NCBI GenBank assembly: GCA_964438975.1
Contig: CAYTMU010000010.1
Location: forward strand, 21,862-85,861
Direction of reading: 5' to 3'
Source: Chryseosolibacter sp964438975
GTDB taxonomy: Bacteria > Bacteroidota > Bacteroidia > Cytophagales > Cyclobacteriaceae
DNA length: 64,000 nt
Shown: one piece after another, positions 42,486 to 50,821 of the stretch
Layout: each line of letters opens with the position of its first letter
How positions within the stretch are numbered: position 1 is the stretch's first letter
Made by a program: the position numbers and the translations under genes
Notes under the pieces: model-generated
Database searches by the model: none
The model's input: only the letters and a program-made list of their open reading frames with translations
What the model was told of the DNA's origin: nothing

Positions 42486-42593
42486 ATGAAGCCCATATTT
42501 CAAAAATTGAAAGGTTTTTTTCAGAGAGAATGGTTCCTGTTCGTCATGCTTTTTGCCATTGGTCTGCTTGTGTTACTGTTCGAGCTGTTGTGA
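42486..42593 (+). CDS. 35-residue small membrane protein upstream of sdhC
   Basis: The ATG at 42486 opens MKPIFQKLKGFFQREWF and ends at the TGA at 42591-42593. The first 16 residues are basic and amphipathic (KPIFQKLKGFFQRE). They are followed by one hydrophobic helix (WFLFVMLFAIGLLVLLFELL), so it reads as a single-pass membrane peptide with the N-terminus in the cytoplasm. It lies 108 bp before sdhC on the same strand. It is below common gene-calling length limits. No function is recognised; a role with the succinate dehydrogenase complex is inferred only from position. Confidence 0.6.
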   Translation: MKPIFQKLKGFFQREWFLFVMLFAIGLLVLLFELL

Positions 42594-42701
42594 GAAGCCG
42601 AGCCTAATTCTTATTTGGAACACGTTTAAATAGAATTGTTCATTGTTTCGTAAAACGTTGAGGAGTATTTTTGGCGCACCTCAACTCAGTTACCGCAAAC
42701 T

Positions 42702-43376
42702 ATGAATTGGTTATCGAATTTTTTCTCCAGCTCGCTTGGGAGAAAAGTTGTCATGGCGCTCACCGGTCTTTTTATAATTCTGTTTCTCGTTGTTCACCTG
42801 ATCGGGAATCTGCAGTTACTCTACGCTGACGAAGGGCAGGCATTTAACGTGTACGCCGCGCTGATGACGAGCAATCCGCTGATCAAGGTCATTTCTATCG
42901 TAAACTATGTTATTATCCTGATGCACGTAGTGTGGTCCATCTGGATCACCATTGTCAATCGACGTGCAAGAGGACCTGTAAATTACGCGGTTGTTCGCAA
43001 CTCATCTCATTGGACGTCGCGGAACATGGGAATACTCGGTACTCTCATTTTGATTTTCCTCGTCATTCACCTTCGCGGTTTCTGGTACGAGATGCATTGG
43101 GGCGACATTCCTGTCGCGACATACGATGGTGTGGAATACAGGGATCTTTACCGCGTGGTGGATACGGCGTATGCCAGCTTATGGTACGTACTATTGTATG
43201 TAGGTAGCATGGCGATCCTGGCCTTCCACTTATTTCACGGCTTTGCCAGTGCGTTCCAGACACTGGGACTCAACCACGTGAAATACAACCCGGTTATCAG
43301 AACGGTAGGAATAGCGTTCGCGATCATTGTCCCTGCACTGTTCGCCCTGATTCCTATTTATATGTACTTGGACTAA
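42702..43376 (+). CDS. sdhC: succinate dehydrogenase/fumarate reductase cytochrome b subunit
   Basis: A 224-residue, five-helix membrane anchor of the diheme B-type. It opens FFSSSLGRKVVMALTGLFII and has histidines placed for heme ligation within helices (VVHLIGNLQ, IILMHVVWSIW, IFLVIHLRGFWYEMH, LAFHLFHGFASAFQ). It passes electrons between the SdhB iron-sulphur clusters and menaquinone. It is first in the order C-A-B, which is usual for this enzyme type. Confidence 0.95.
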   Translation: MNWLSNFFSSSLGRKVVMALTGLFIILFLVVHLIGNLQLLYADEGQAFNVYAALMTSNPLIKVISIVNYVIILMHVVWSIWITIVNRRARGPVNYAVVRNSSHWTSRNMGILGTLILIFLVIHLRGFWYEMHWGDIPVATYDGVEYRDLYRVVDTAYASLWYVLLYVGSMAILAFHLFHGFASAFQTLGLNHVKYNPVIRTVGIAFAIIVPALFALIPIYMYLD

Positions 43377-43440
43377 CGAGTGAATATCAGGAAGGGGCTG
43401 CAGCGGAAACGCGCGTGCTCCTTTAGACAAATACCCAGAT

Positions 43441-45363
43441 ATGAAACTAGAATCAAAAATCCCCGATGGACCGATAGCGGAAAAGTGGTCTAAGCATAAG
43501 TTCAATCTCAAGCTGGTAAACCCGGCGAATAAGCGCAAGTACGAAATCATTGTAGTTGGTACGGGGCTCGCGGGAGCTTCCGCCGCGGCATCGCTGGCTG
43601 AGTTGGGTTATAACGTTAAGGCTTTCTGTTTTCAGGACAGCGCTCGTCGTGCGCACAGCATCGCGGCCCAGGGTGGGATAAACGCAGCGAAGAATTACAG
43701 GAATGATGGTGACAGTGTCTATCGTCTTTTCTACGACACCGTCAAAGGAGGGGATTATCGTGCGCGCGAGGGTAATGTGTATCGACTCGCCGACGTTAGT
43801 GTCAACATCATCGACCAGTGTGTTGCACAGGGGGTACCGTTTGCACGCGAATACGGTGGTCTGCTCGATAACCGTTCTTTTGGTGGGGCGCAGGTATCGA
43901 GAACTTTTTATGCTCGCGGTCAGACGGGGCAGCAACTCCTGCTCGGTGCGTACAGCGCGCTGAATCGTCAGATCGCGGCGGGTAAGGTGAAGATGTATAG
44001 CAGGACGGAGATGCTGGACCTCGTAGTTGCTGACGGGAAGACCCGCGGTATCATTACGCGTGATCTCGTCACCGGAAAGATCGAGGCACACAGCGGACAC
44101 GCCGTCCTGCTTTGTACCGGTGGTTACGGTAACGTATTCTTCCTTTCTACCAATGCGAAGGGATCTAACGCTACCGCTATCTGGCGCGCACATAAGAAGG
44201 GTGCCCTGTTTGGAAACCCTTGCTTTACACAGATACATCCTACATGTATCCCTGTTTCGGGAGATCATCAGTCGAAACTGACGTTGATGTCGGAGTCGCT
44301 TCGCAACGATGGCCGCGTATGGGTACCCAAGTCGCCGCGTCCGGGGCTGAAAGCCAAAGAAGCGTCAACTATCGCAGAGGCTGACAGAGACTACTTCCTC
44401 GAACGAAAATATCCGTCATTCGGGAACCTTGTTCCGCGCGACGTCGCTTCGCGCAATGCGAAGTATGCGTGCGACGAAGGAAAAGGCGTTGGCTCAGGCC
44501 TCGCAGTATTTCTCGATTTTGCCGACGCCATCAAGCGCGACGGAAGAAAGGTCATTGAAGCTAAGTACGGCAACCTGTTTGACATGTATAAGCAAATCAC
44601 CGGTGACGACCCTTACGAGGTGCCGATGATGATCTATCCGGCCGTACATTATACAATGGGAGGTCTCTGGGTCGACTACAACTTGCAAACTACTGTTCCG
44701 GGGCTTTATGCGCTCGGTGAAGCGAATTTTTCCGACCATGGTGCCAATCGCCTCGGTGCGAGCGCGCTGATGCAGGGGCTTGCAGATGGTTATTTCGTGA
44801 TACCCTATACTATTGGCGACTACCTCGCGAATATCGGTTGGAATGACAAAGTAGGAACGGACCACCCTGCCTTCCGCGAGGCACTTGAAAATGTCAACAG
44901 TCGTGTGCAGAGACTCCTGTCGATCAAAGGTAAGAAGACCGTTGACCAGCTTCACCGCGAACTCGGGCTTACGATGTGGGACTTCTGCGGTATGTCGCGG
45001 ACCGAGGACGGTCTGAAGAAAGCCAAGGTTCGCATTCAGGAACTGCGCAATGAATTCTGGACGAACGTGAATGTATTGGGCGGCGCCGGTGAATTTAATC
45101 AGGAACTCGAAAAGGCCGGCCGGGTAGCAGACTTCATGGAACTGGCTGAACTCATGGTAGACGACGCGTTGCACCGGTCAGAATCCTGTGGCGGTCATTT
45201 CCGCGAGGAATCACAAACGCCGGACGGAGAAGCGCTCAGAAAAGACGACCAGTTTGCTTATGTGGCAGCATGGGAATACAAAGGCGATGATCAGCCGGCT
45301 GTGCTTCATAAGGAGAACCTGGAATTCGAGAACGTGAAACTGACGCAGCGCAGTTACAAGTAA
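43441..45363 (+). CDS. sdhA: succinate dehydrogenase/fumarate reductase flavoprotein subunit
   Basis: A 640-residue FAD subunit. It has the FAD-binding start YEIIVVGTGLAGASAAASLA, the histidine for covalent flavin in RRAHSIAAQGGINAAKNYRN, and the catalytic region NPCFTQIHPTCIPVSGDHQS. Further on is the conserved YPAVHYTMGGLWVDYNLQTT, then LYALGEANFSDHGANRLGAS. It oxidises succinate in the citric acid cycle, or reduces fumarate anaerobically. It follows sdhC by 64 bp. Confidence 0.97.
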   Translation: MKLESKIPDGPIAEKWSKHKFNLKLVNPANKRKYEIIVVGTGLAGASAAASLAELGYNVKAFCFQDSARRAHSIAAQGGINAAKNYRNDGDSVYRLFYDTVKGGDYRAREGNVYRLADVSVNIIDQCVAQGVPFAREYGGLLDNRSFGGAQVSRTFYARGQTGQQLLLGAYSALNRQIAAGKVKMYSRTEMLDLVVADGKTRGIITRDLVTGKIEAHSGHAVLLCTGGYGNVFFLSTNAKGSNATAIWRAHKKGALFGNPCFTQIHPTCIPVSGDHQSKLTLMSESLRNDGRVWVPKSPRPGLKAKEASTIAEADRDYFLERKYPSFGNLVPRDVASRNAKYACDEGKGVGSGLAVFLDFADAIKRDGRKVIEAKYGNLFDMYKQITGDDPYEVPMMIYPAVHYTMGGLWVDYNLQTTVPGLYALGEANFSDHGANRLGASALMQGLADGYFVIPYTIGDYLANIGWNDKVGTDHPAFREALENVNSRVQRLLSIKGKKTVDQLHRELGLTMWDFCGMSRTEDGLKKAKVRIQELRNEFWTNVNVLGGAGEFNQELEKAGRVADFMELAELMVDDALHRSESCGGHFREESQTPDGEALRKDDQFAYVAAWEYKGDDQPAVLHKENLEFENVKLTQRSYK

Positions 45364-45394
45364 TTTTGGTTGTGCGTATTATAACTTTCTGAAG

Positions 45395-46153
45395 ATGAAA
45401 ATCACACTTAAGGTCTGGAGACAAAAGGATCAGCAATCAAAAGGTGAATTCAAGAGCTATCAGCTGGATGACGTTTCACCTGATATGTCTTTCCTGGAAA
45501 TGTTTGATGTCCTCAACCACGACCTCATACAGAAGAACGAAGACCCCGTAGCTTTCGACCACGATTGCCGCGAAGGTATTTGCGGAGCCTGCAGCATGTA
45601 TATCAACGGCCGCCCTCACGGGCCGCTGCAAACTACCACGTGTCAACTCCACATGCGCAGCTTCAGCGATGGGCAGACGATTGTTGTAGAGCCATGGCGT
45701 GCCCAGGCGTTCCCGGTGATCCGCGATCTCGTTGTTGACCGCAACTCCTTTGAGCGCATCCAGCAGGTTGGTGGTTATATATCCGTGAATACAGGTGGCG
45801 TTCCGGATGCCAATGAGATCCCGGTTCCGAAAGTAGACGCCGACAAGGCGTTTGATGCCGCCGCTTGTATCGGTTGTGGCGCCTGCGTGGCCGCGTGCAA
45901 GAATTCTTCGGCTATGCTGTTCGTCAGCGCAAAGGTTTCCCAACTCGCACTGTTGCCACAAGGTCAGCCTGAGCGAAAGACACGGGTTGAGCGAATGGTG
46001 ACTCAAATGGATGCAGAAGGGTTTGGCTCGTGTACGAATACCCTGGCCTGTGAGGCTGAGTGTCCTAAGGGAATCAGCGTAGCGAACATCGCCCGAATGA
46101 ACCGAGAGTATTATTCTGCCAGAGCCAAGTCGGAGAACGTCCGCGACGTCTGA
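45395..46153 (+). CDS. sdhB: succinate dehydrogenase/fumarate reductase iron-sulfur subunit
   Basis: A 252-residue subunit. The 2Fe-2S ligands are in DCREGICGACSMYINGRPHG with the fourth cysteine in TTTCQLHMR. The second domain holds AACIGCGACVAACKNSSAML and the cluster-binding end NTLACEAECPKGISVANIAR. It carries electrons from SdhA to the SdhC hemes. It follows sdhA by 31 bp and closes the operon, with a terminator after it. Confidence 0.97.
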   Translation: MKITLKVWRQKDQQSKGEFKSYQLDDVSPDMSFLEMFDVLNHDLIQKNEDPVAFDHDCREGICGACSMYINGRPHGPLQTTTCQLHMRSFSDGQTIVVEPWRAQAFPVIRDLVVDRNSFERIQQVGGYISVNTGGVPDANEIPVPKVDADKAFDAAACIGCGACVAACKNSSAMLFVSAKVSQLALLPQGQPERKTRVERMVTQMDAEGFGSCTNTLACEAECPKGISVANIARMNREYYSARAKSENVRDV

Positions 46154-46234
46154 CGACTGGTAACATGTTATCCTGCAGCCCAAACCTGCTCCCTCTGATT
46201 GAGCGTGTGGAAGGGGCATCACTCAAGAGAATAT

Positions 46235-46264
46235 AGGGCAGTGAACCCATTTCACCTCCCTTTT
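46235..46264 (+). terminator. probable terminator of the sdh operon
   Basis: The stem AGGG-(CA)-GTGAA pairs with TTCAC-(CT)-CCCT across a 2x2 internal loop and a 5-nt apical loop. TTTTAT follows immediately. It lies 81 bp after the sdhB stop. Confidence 0.6.
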
Positions 46265-46318
46265 ATGTGGTCATTCCGTTATCTTCCGGTGATCCCACCA
46301 ACTCTCAAATAATTGACT

Positions 46319-46326
46319 TACCTTTG
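46319..46326 (+). promoter_or_regulatory. putative promoter -7 element of the DEAD-box gene
   Basis: TACCTTTG is an exact match to TAnnTTTG, 23 bp before the ATG at 46350, just after the sdh terminator. A -33 TTTG is not obvious. Confidence 0.5.
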
Positions 46327-46349
46327 CCCCTTATCTCAAAAAAAAGTAC

Positions 46350-48038
46350 ATGCAATCATTTGAATCGCTGGGACTTTCCAGTGAAATTGTTGAAGCGGTA
46401 AAGAAATTGGGTTTTGAAAGCCCTACGCCGGTTCAATCGAAAGCAATCCCCGTGCTGCTGGAAGGCGACAAGGATGTCGTCTCCCTCGCTCAGACCGGTA
46501 CCGGCAAGACCGCAGCATTCGGCTTGCCACTCATCCAACTGGTGGATGAGGATACATTCGGCACGCAGGCTTTGGTGCTCGCCCCTACCCGCGAACTGTG
46601 CCTCCAGATCACCAACGACTTCGAAAACTTCTCACGATCCGTAAAACGACTCAATATCGTTTCTGTTTACGGCGGTGCCAGCATCACAGATCAGATCAGA
46701 AAGGTCAAGAAAGGTGCACATATTATCGTGGCAACACCCGGTAGATTGATGGACCTGCTGGGCAGGCGTGTCGTGAATCTCGCCAGTATCCAATACCTCG
46801 TTCTCGACGAGGCGGATGAGATGTTGAATATGGGATTCAAAGAAGACATCGATCATATTCTGTCACATACCGGTGAAGAAAAGCGTGTATGGCTTTTCTC
46901 GGCGACAATGCCCTCCGAAGTTCGCCGCATCGCCAGCACTTACATGGATAGCCCCATGGAATTGACCGTGGGAGAAAAGAACCAGGGGAATCAGAACATC
47001 CTTCACCAATATATGGTGATCGAGGAGCGCGACCGCTATGACGCGCTTAAGCGTATCGTTGACTATAATCTCGACATGTTTGGGGTTGTTTTCTGCCGCA
47101 CAAAAGCCGATACGCAAAGGGTTGCCGAGCGGCTGATAAAGGATGGATACAATGCAGACTCGCTGCACGGCGATCTTACTCAACAACAACGCGACCGCGT
47201 GATGCGGAACTTCAAAAGTAAAACACTGCAGTTGCTGATAGCCACGGACGTCGCAGCGCGCGGGATAGACGTCAGCAACATCACGCATGTCATTCATATG
47301 AATATGCCTGATGAAATCGAGTTCTATACCCATCGCAGCGGGCGTACAGCCCGTGCGGGAAAAACAGGAATCTCGATAGCCCTGATTACCCGAAAGGAAT
47401 TGCACAAGATCCGCCAGATCGAAAAGATGATCAAATCTACGTTCACTCGTGCATTGGTACCTACCGGGCAGGAGGTGTGCGAGAAGCGGGTGTTGAATAT
47501 TGTTCACCGCTTGCGCGAGGTACAACTTGCTGAAAACGAAATTGCCAGTTTTCTGCCGGCGGTTTATGACGAACTCGAATCGCTCAGCAAGGAGGAGATC
47601 ATCAAGCGGTTTACCGCACTGGAATTCAATCATTTCCTCGACTATTATCGCGGTGCCCCCGACCTCAATCAATCGGATAAAGGTGAGCGTGAACCTCGTC
47701 AATCAGAATTTACCGGTGGGGGTGATCGTCTCTTTATCAACCTGGGTAAAATGGATGGTCTCGACGTCGGAAAACTGCTTGCGATGATCTGTGATCGAAC
47801 CGACATCTCTCGTAAGAAGATCGGAAGGATCGATCTCAAGGGTGCTTATTCGTTCTTCGAAGTTGAGAGTGATGCTACTGACATGGTGCGAAATCGCCTC
47901 CACGGCTTTGAATTCAAGGGCCGTGTGGTTCGTATCGAAGTGACGTCACGAGGCGATGCACGTGCGCGACGCAAGTCTCATGCCGGCGCGCGGAATACGA
48001 AGCGAACCTGGAGCAAAACGGGTAATCGCGTGCGCTGA
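46350..48038 (+). CDS. DEAD-box RNA helicase with DbpA-type RNA-binding domain
   Basis: A 562-residue helicase. The motifs run in order: Q motif (FESPTPVQSKAIPVLLEG), Walker A (AQTGTGKTAAFGLPL), APTRELCLQI, TPGRLMDLLG, LDEADEMLNMGF, FSATMPSEVRRI, then RGIDVSNITHVIHMNMPDEI and HRSGRTARAGKTG. Residues about 455-535 form a DbpA-type RNA-recognition fold (RLFINLGKMDGLDVGKLLAM, SRKKIGRIDLKGAYSFFEVE). A short basic tail follows. This is the DeaD/CsdA class, active in ribosome assembly and RNA decay, especially in the cold. It is monocistronic. Confidence 0.95.
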   Translation: MQSFESLGLSSEIVEAVKKLGFESPTPVQSKAIPVLLEGDKDVVSLAQTGTGKTAAFGLPLIQLVDEDTFGTQALVLAPTRELCLQITNDFENFSRSVKRLNIVSVYGGASITDQIRKVKKGAHIIVATPGRLMDLLGRRVVNLASIQYLVLDEADEMLNMGFKEDIDHILSHTGEEKRVWLFSATMPSEVRRIASTYMDSPMELTVGEKNQGNQNILHQYMVIEERDRYDALKRIVDYNLDMFGVVFCRTKADTQRVAERLIKDGYNADSLHGDLTQQQRDRVMRNFKSKTLQLLIATDVAARGIDVSNITHVIHMNMPDEIEFYTHRSGRTARAGKTGISIALITRKELHKIRQIEKMIKSTFTRALVPTGQEVCEKRVLNIVHRLREVQLAENEIASFLPAVYDELESLSKEEIIKRFTALEFNHFLDYYRGAPDLNQSDKGEREPRQSEFTGGGDRLFINLGKMDGLDVGKLLAMICDRTDISRKKIGRIDLKGAYSFFEVESDATDMVRNRLHGFEFKGRVVRIEVTSRGDARARRKSHAGARNTKRTWSKTGNRVR

Positions 48039-48049
48039 ACGGATGTCTT

Positions 48050-48095
48050 GGTCCCTCTTTTGGGATCCGACACACGTTGTCTGTGAGGAGGGACC
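48050..48095. other. inverted repeat downstream of the DEAD-box gene
   Basis: GGTCCCTC (48050-48057) and GAGGGACC (48088-48095) are perfect complements separated by 30 nt that include a smaller GACA/TGTC pair. It lies 12 bp after the stop. There is no T-run, so it may be a 3'-end structure rather than an intrinsic terminator. Confidence 0.4.
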
Positions 48096-48181
48096 GATAA
48101 TATCGGTGAATAGCCGAACAAACTCAGGATTCAACCGTTGTAACCTTACCGGAAGTCTGGTTTGTTTTTATATCTTGAGGT

Positions 48182-48421
48182 TTGCGATACGTAGAATTTC
48201 TTTTGGCTTTGGATCTACTGGCGCGATATTATCCCAAATATCACAGCCATGAGTTGCTGTTGTTAGCTGACGACATTCTCAAATGGATTAACAACGAATT
48301 GCCCGAGGACAGCAGCGCGTTAGCACATCTCAAGAAGTATTTCAGTTCACCCGCGGAAGCACTGCGGGCCGTGTGGCGGGAGATACAGCTGCTATCCGGA
48401 CCCCTGCTGCACATGAACTAG
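48182..48421 (+). CDS. possible small helical protein, function unknown
   Basis: An open frame of 79 residues that starts at TTG right after an in-frame stop. The sequence looks protein-like and helical: RYVEFLLALDLLARYYPKYH, LLLLADDILKWINNELPEDS, ALAHLKKYFSSPAEALRAVW. It ends 3 bp before the stop of the convergent TetR gene, filling the gap neatly. There is no ATG and no family I recognise. It could be a chance ORF, so confidence is modest. Confidence 0.42.
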   Translation: MRYVEFLLALDLLARYYPKYHSHELLLLADDILKWINNELPEDSSALAHLKKYFSSPAEALRAVWREIQLLSGPLLHMN

Positions 48422-48424
48422 GAC

Positions 48425-49018
48425 TCAGGCAGTACCCTGTTTCAGCCCATTTACCAGCATGTCAGAAAGCTGTTTTCCGAGTTCGATAGGGTCAATCATG
48501 CCGGCCGGATCATACCACATAGGCATCCAGTTAAGAGATGAGAAGAGCGTCATTACGGCGAGTTTCTTGTCTATCGTACTTTTGAATTCACCGGACCGGG
48601 TTCCTTGTTCAATGATGTTCTTAAACCGGTTGATGTAGTTGATGCGCAACAGAAGAAAGTCGCGGAGATAGGGTTGACTCAGGTGACGGTGTTCGTTCAT
48701 GAAGACTGCCGAGGCGGTCAGATCTTTCGCCATCACCTGGATGTGACCGATGATCCCCTGACGAAGTTTCTCGCTGGCAGGCAGGTTCTGCTTTTCGACT
48801 TCCTCGAGTGATCTCCTGAACTCTCCGGCCATATCAAAACAAAGACTTCGGAGTATTTCTTCCTTCGATTTTATGTGTGAGTACAAACTCGCTGCCTCGA
48901 TTCCGAGGAGCTGCGCAAGGTCGCGCATGGAAGCTGCCGCATAACCTTTTTGTTTGAATAGTTCGGCGGCCTTCCGGATGACCTGTTCTTTCCTCGATAA
49001 GTTTGCTATGCCTTCCAT
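48425..49018 (-). CDS. TetR/AcrR-family transcriptional regulator
   Basis: A 197-residue regulator. The N-terminal helix-turn-helix (about 10-57) is VIRKAAELFKQKGYAAASMR followed by DLAQLLGIEAASLYSHIKSK. The all-helical C-terminal ligand domain includes HIQVMAKDLTASAVFMNEHR. It binds a palindromic operator and releases it on ligand binding. No obvious target gene is adjacent; a 9-bp inverted repeat lies 30 bp upstream of the start. The ligand is unknown. Confidence 0.93.
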   Translation of the reverse strand: MEGIANLSRKEQVIRKAAELFKQKGYAAASMRDLAQLLGIEAASLYSHIKSKEEILRSLCFDMAGEFRRSLEEVEKQNLPASEKLRQGIIGHIQVMAKDLTASAVFMNEHRHLSQPYLRDFLLLRINYINRFKNIIEQGTRSGEFKSTIDKKLAVMTLFSSLNWMPMWYDPAGMIDPIELGKQLSDMLVNGLKQGTA

Positions 49019-49047
49019 AGTAGCTATAAATATAGAAAATTAATAAT

Positions 49048-49075
49048 AGAACGGAACAGTCAGCAATTCCGTTCT
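49048..49075. terminator. 9-bp inverted repeat: OMP-operon terminator and/or TetR operator
   Basis: AGAACGGAA, 10-nt spacer, TTCCGTTCT, perfect. On the minus strand it is followed by ATTATTAATTTTC, so it could terminate the sigma/anti-sigma/OMP transcript that ends at 49135. It is also 30 bp upstream of the TetR start, where an autoregulatory operator would be expected. Confidence 0.6.
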
Positions 49076-49134
49076 GATGTACCGGATTCGATGCGAACTT
49101 GGAAGAGGAGTTGCGACAGCGGAAGACGAGAGGG

Positions 49135-50148
49135 TCAGAAGATCACGCCGAAGCTGATCGCGTTTAATTCCGGGCCCTTTCCTTCGGCAAAAAGGTCGTT
49201 CATGTCGTAGTTGATGAAGAGATCAGTTGATCGGACACCGATCTGGACACGGAAGCCGTACCGCAGATTGTTCAGATGGAAGTCATCGCGGTTCTTTTCT
49301 TTTTCGCGTTTACCGTTCTCTTCGTACACGAGTTTTGTCTTGCTGGCGATTCGATAGCCAACAAACGGTCCGACGCCAAATCTGAATCCGTCGCTGCCAC
49401 TGCTCCACATGCGCGGCTTTCGGCTATGCCCGCCAAAGTCGAGTACCGGCACCAGCGATGCGTTGATAAAGGTGGCGCTGAGCTTGCTCTTGATGAACTC
49501 TACGTCGCGATCGTCTGCCGCAAAATGTACTCCCAGGTCGTCTTCGGTGACGAGGATATTGTCTTCCTGGAACTTAAAATTGTACCAACTGGCGCCTAGA
49601 CTCCACTCGACGAATACATTTCGACCGAGCCGGGTGCGCTGAACCGAGTTGGCGGCAACGTACCAGGAACCCCAGGGACGCACAGCGTATAATTCGTTCC
49701 CATCGGGGAATTGGTCATGCGAAAGGTAGTTATTCGTTCCAAGGTCGATGTTGTATGAATGCAAGGTTCTGCCGATCGCTCGCCGAAGTTTCTCCCGGTC
49801 GCTCTCGGCGGAATGGCGTTCATCGATGCGTTGCTCGTCCTGCTCCATGTCCTCCTGGTTAGTTGATAGCTCTTCGACAACAGGTTCCTCCGGAACAGTG
49901 TATTCACGGGCGATGTCCGCAGGATCCTTCGACTCCAGTCTGTCGAAGATGTCACCAAAAAGACGCTGAAAATCGTAGTGTCTGAGTACCTCCAGATCTG
50001 CCCGGTTCTCCATCGTAAAGATGATCTTACTGGATTCTCCAAGCGGGACGATCACGGTATCCGCAGGATCTTCCTGGGCGTAGGCCCCGAGCGTGGCCAG
50101 GAGAAGGAACATTGTCGGAATGGAATTGAGACGCATAGTCTTAGTCAT
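49135..50148 (-). CDS. predicted outer-membrane beta-barrel protein of the sigma-factor operon
   Basis: A 337-residue protein if started at the ATG at 50148, whose ATGACTAA overlaps the upstream stop. An ATG at 50136 directly begins the signal peptide (MRLNSIPTMFLLLATLGAYA), and one at 50166 is also in frame. After an acidic region (about 45-115, EELSTNQEDMEQDEQRIDER) come beta-strand-like segments (FVEWSLGASWYNFKFQEDNI, FRFGVGPFVGYRIASKTKLV, LRYGFRVQIGVRSTDLFINY). The C-terminus ends in phenylalanine (ISFGVIF), typical of barrels recognised by Bam. Function is not recognised. It is the third gene of an overlapping triad. Confidence 0.8.
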   Translation of the reverse strand: MTKTMRLNSIPTMFLLLATLGAYAQEDPADTVIVPLGESSKIIFTMENRADLEVLRHYDFQRLFGDIFDRLESKDPADIAREYTVPEEPVVEELSTNQEDMEQDEQRIDERHSAESDREKLRRAIGRTLHSYNIDLGTNNYLSHDQFPDGNELYAVRPWGSWYVAANSVQRTRLGRNVFVEWSLGASWYNFKFQEDNILVTEDDLGVHFAADDRDVEFIKSKLSATFINASLVPVLDFGGHSRKPRMWSSGSDGFRFGVGPFVGYRIASKTKLVYEENGKREKEKNRDDFHLNNLRYGFRVQIGVRSTDLFINYDMNDLFAEGKGPELNAISFGVIF

Positions 50149-50821
50149 TTTGGGTTCGATTGTCATTCCGGAAGTTGATAGCCAGAATCTCGTTCTTCTT
50201 CTGCCGGAGACTGCCTAACAAATCCTGATTGTGTTTCAGGTCGTATGCCTTGTCCAACAGCTTCTTCAACCCAGATGGATTTTCAACGTCGAGGGTTGCG
50301 TCCTTCGCGAAGTTTTTCGCGAGGTATTTTTCGTTCACTTCGTCGCGGGTAAAGACTATTGTCACGTTGCGCGGCGACTGCATGGCGGGGGAGGAGGTCG
50401 ATTCCTCCACGAGTTTCACCGGTTCCGCCAGCGTTGCGCGGAGCGCCTCGATGGCAGGGGTCGGAGCGGCTCTCTTTTCGCTGGCTTTTGCCACGACTGC
50501 TTTCTCAACAACATCTTTTGTGGAAGGAGTGGGGACGGTTTCCTTCAAGGTCTTTTGTGAGGTCGGCGGTTCCGTTATGCGTGGTTTCGGACTTGGTTGG
50601 CGGGTGTCTGAAAGTGTGTCTGTCATGGGCTTGTGCGCTGCTGGATAGAAGAGCAGCGTAGCCGTTGCGAGTAGCAATACGGCGGCTGCGACTCTGAATA
50701 TCAGTTTGGTGTAGCGCTTGGCAGCGAGTGAACCCGACACGCGTTCCCACGCGGCAGGTGATACAGGTTGCTCGTAGACGCGCAATTTGTCGCGGAAAAG
50801 CTTATCTGGTTGCTGGTTCAT
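50141..50821 (-). CDS. probable membrane-anchored anti-sigma factor
   Basis: A 226-residue protein from the ATG at 50821, which overlaps the sigma gene's end by 20 bp. A cytoplasmic N-terminal segment (PDKLFRDKLRVYEQPVSPAA with WERVSGSLAAKR) precedes one membrane helix (about 39-55, LIFRVAAAVLLLATATLLFY). A proline/threonine-rich periplasmic part follows. Position and topology fit the Bacteroidota anti-sigma partners of ECF factors; there is no zinc-binding cysteine-histidine motif. The longer in-frame start at 50860 lies deep inside the sigma gene and is rejected. Confidence 0.72.
   Translation of the reverse strand: MNQQPDKLFRDKLRVYEQPVSPAAWERVSGSLAAKRYTKLIFRVAAAVLLLATATLLFYPAAHKPMTDTLSDTRQPSPKPRITEPPTSQKTLKETVPTPSTKDVVEKAVVAKASEKRAAPTPAIEALRATLAEPVKLVEESTSSPAMQSPRNVTIVFTRDEVNEKYLAKNFAKDATLDVENPSGLKKLLDKAYDLKHNQDLLGSLRQKKNEILAINFRNDNRTQND

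Noticed and set aside
43453..44268. 271-residue minus-strand open frame within sdhA
   Set aside because: Shadow of the strongly conserved sdhA coding sequence.
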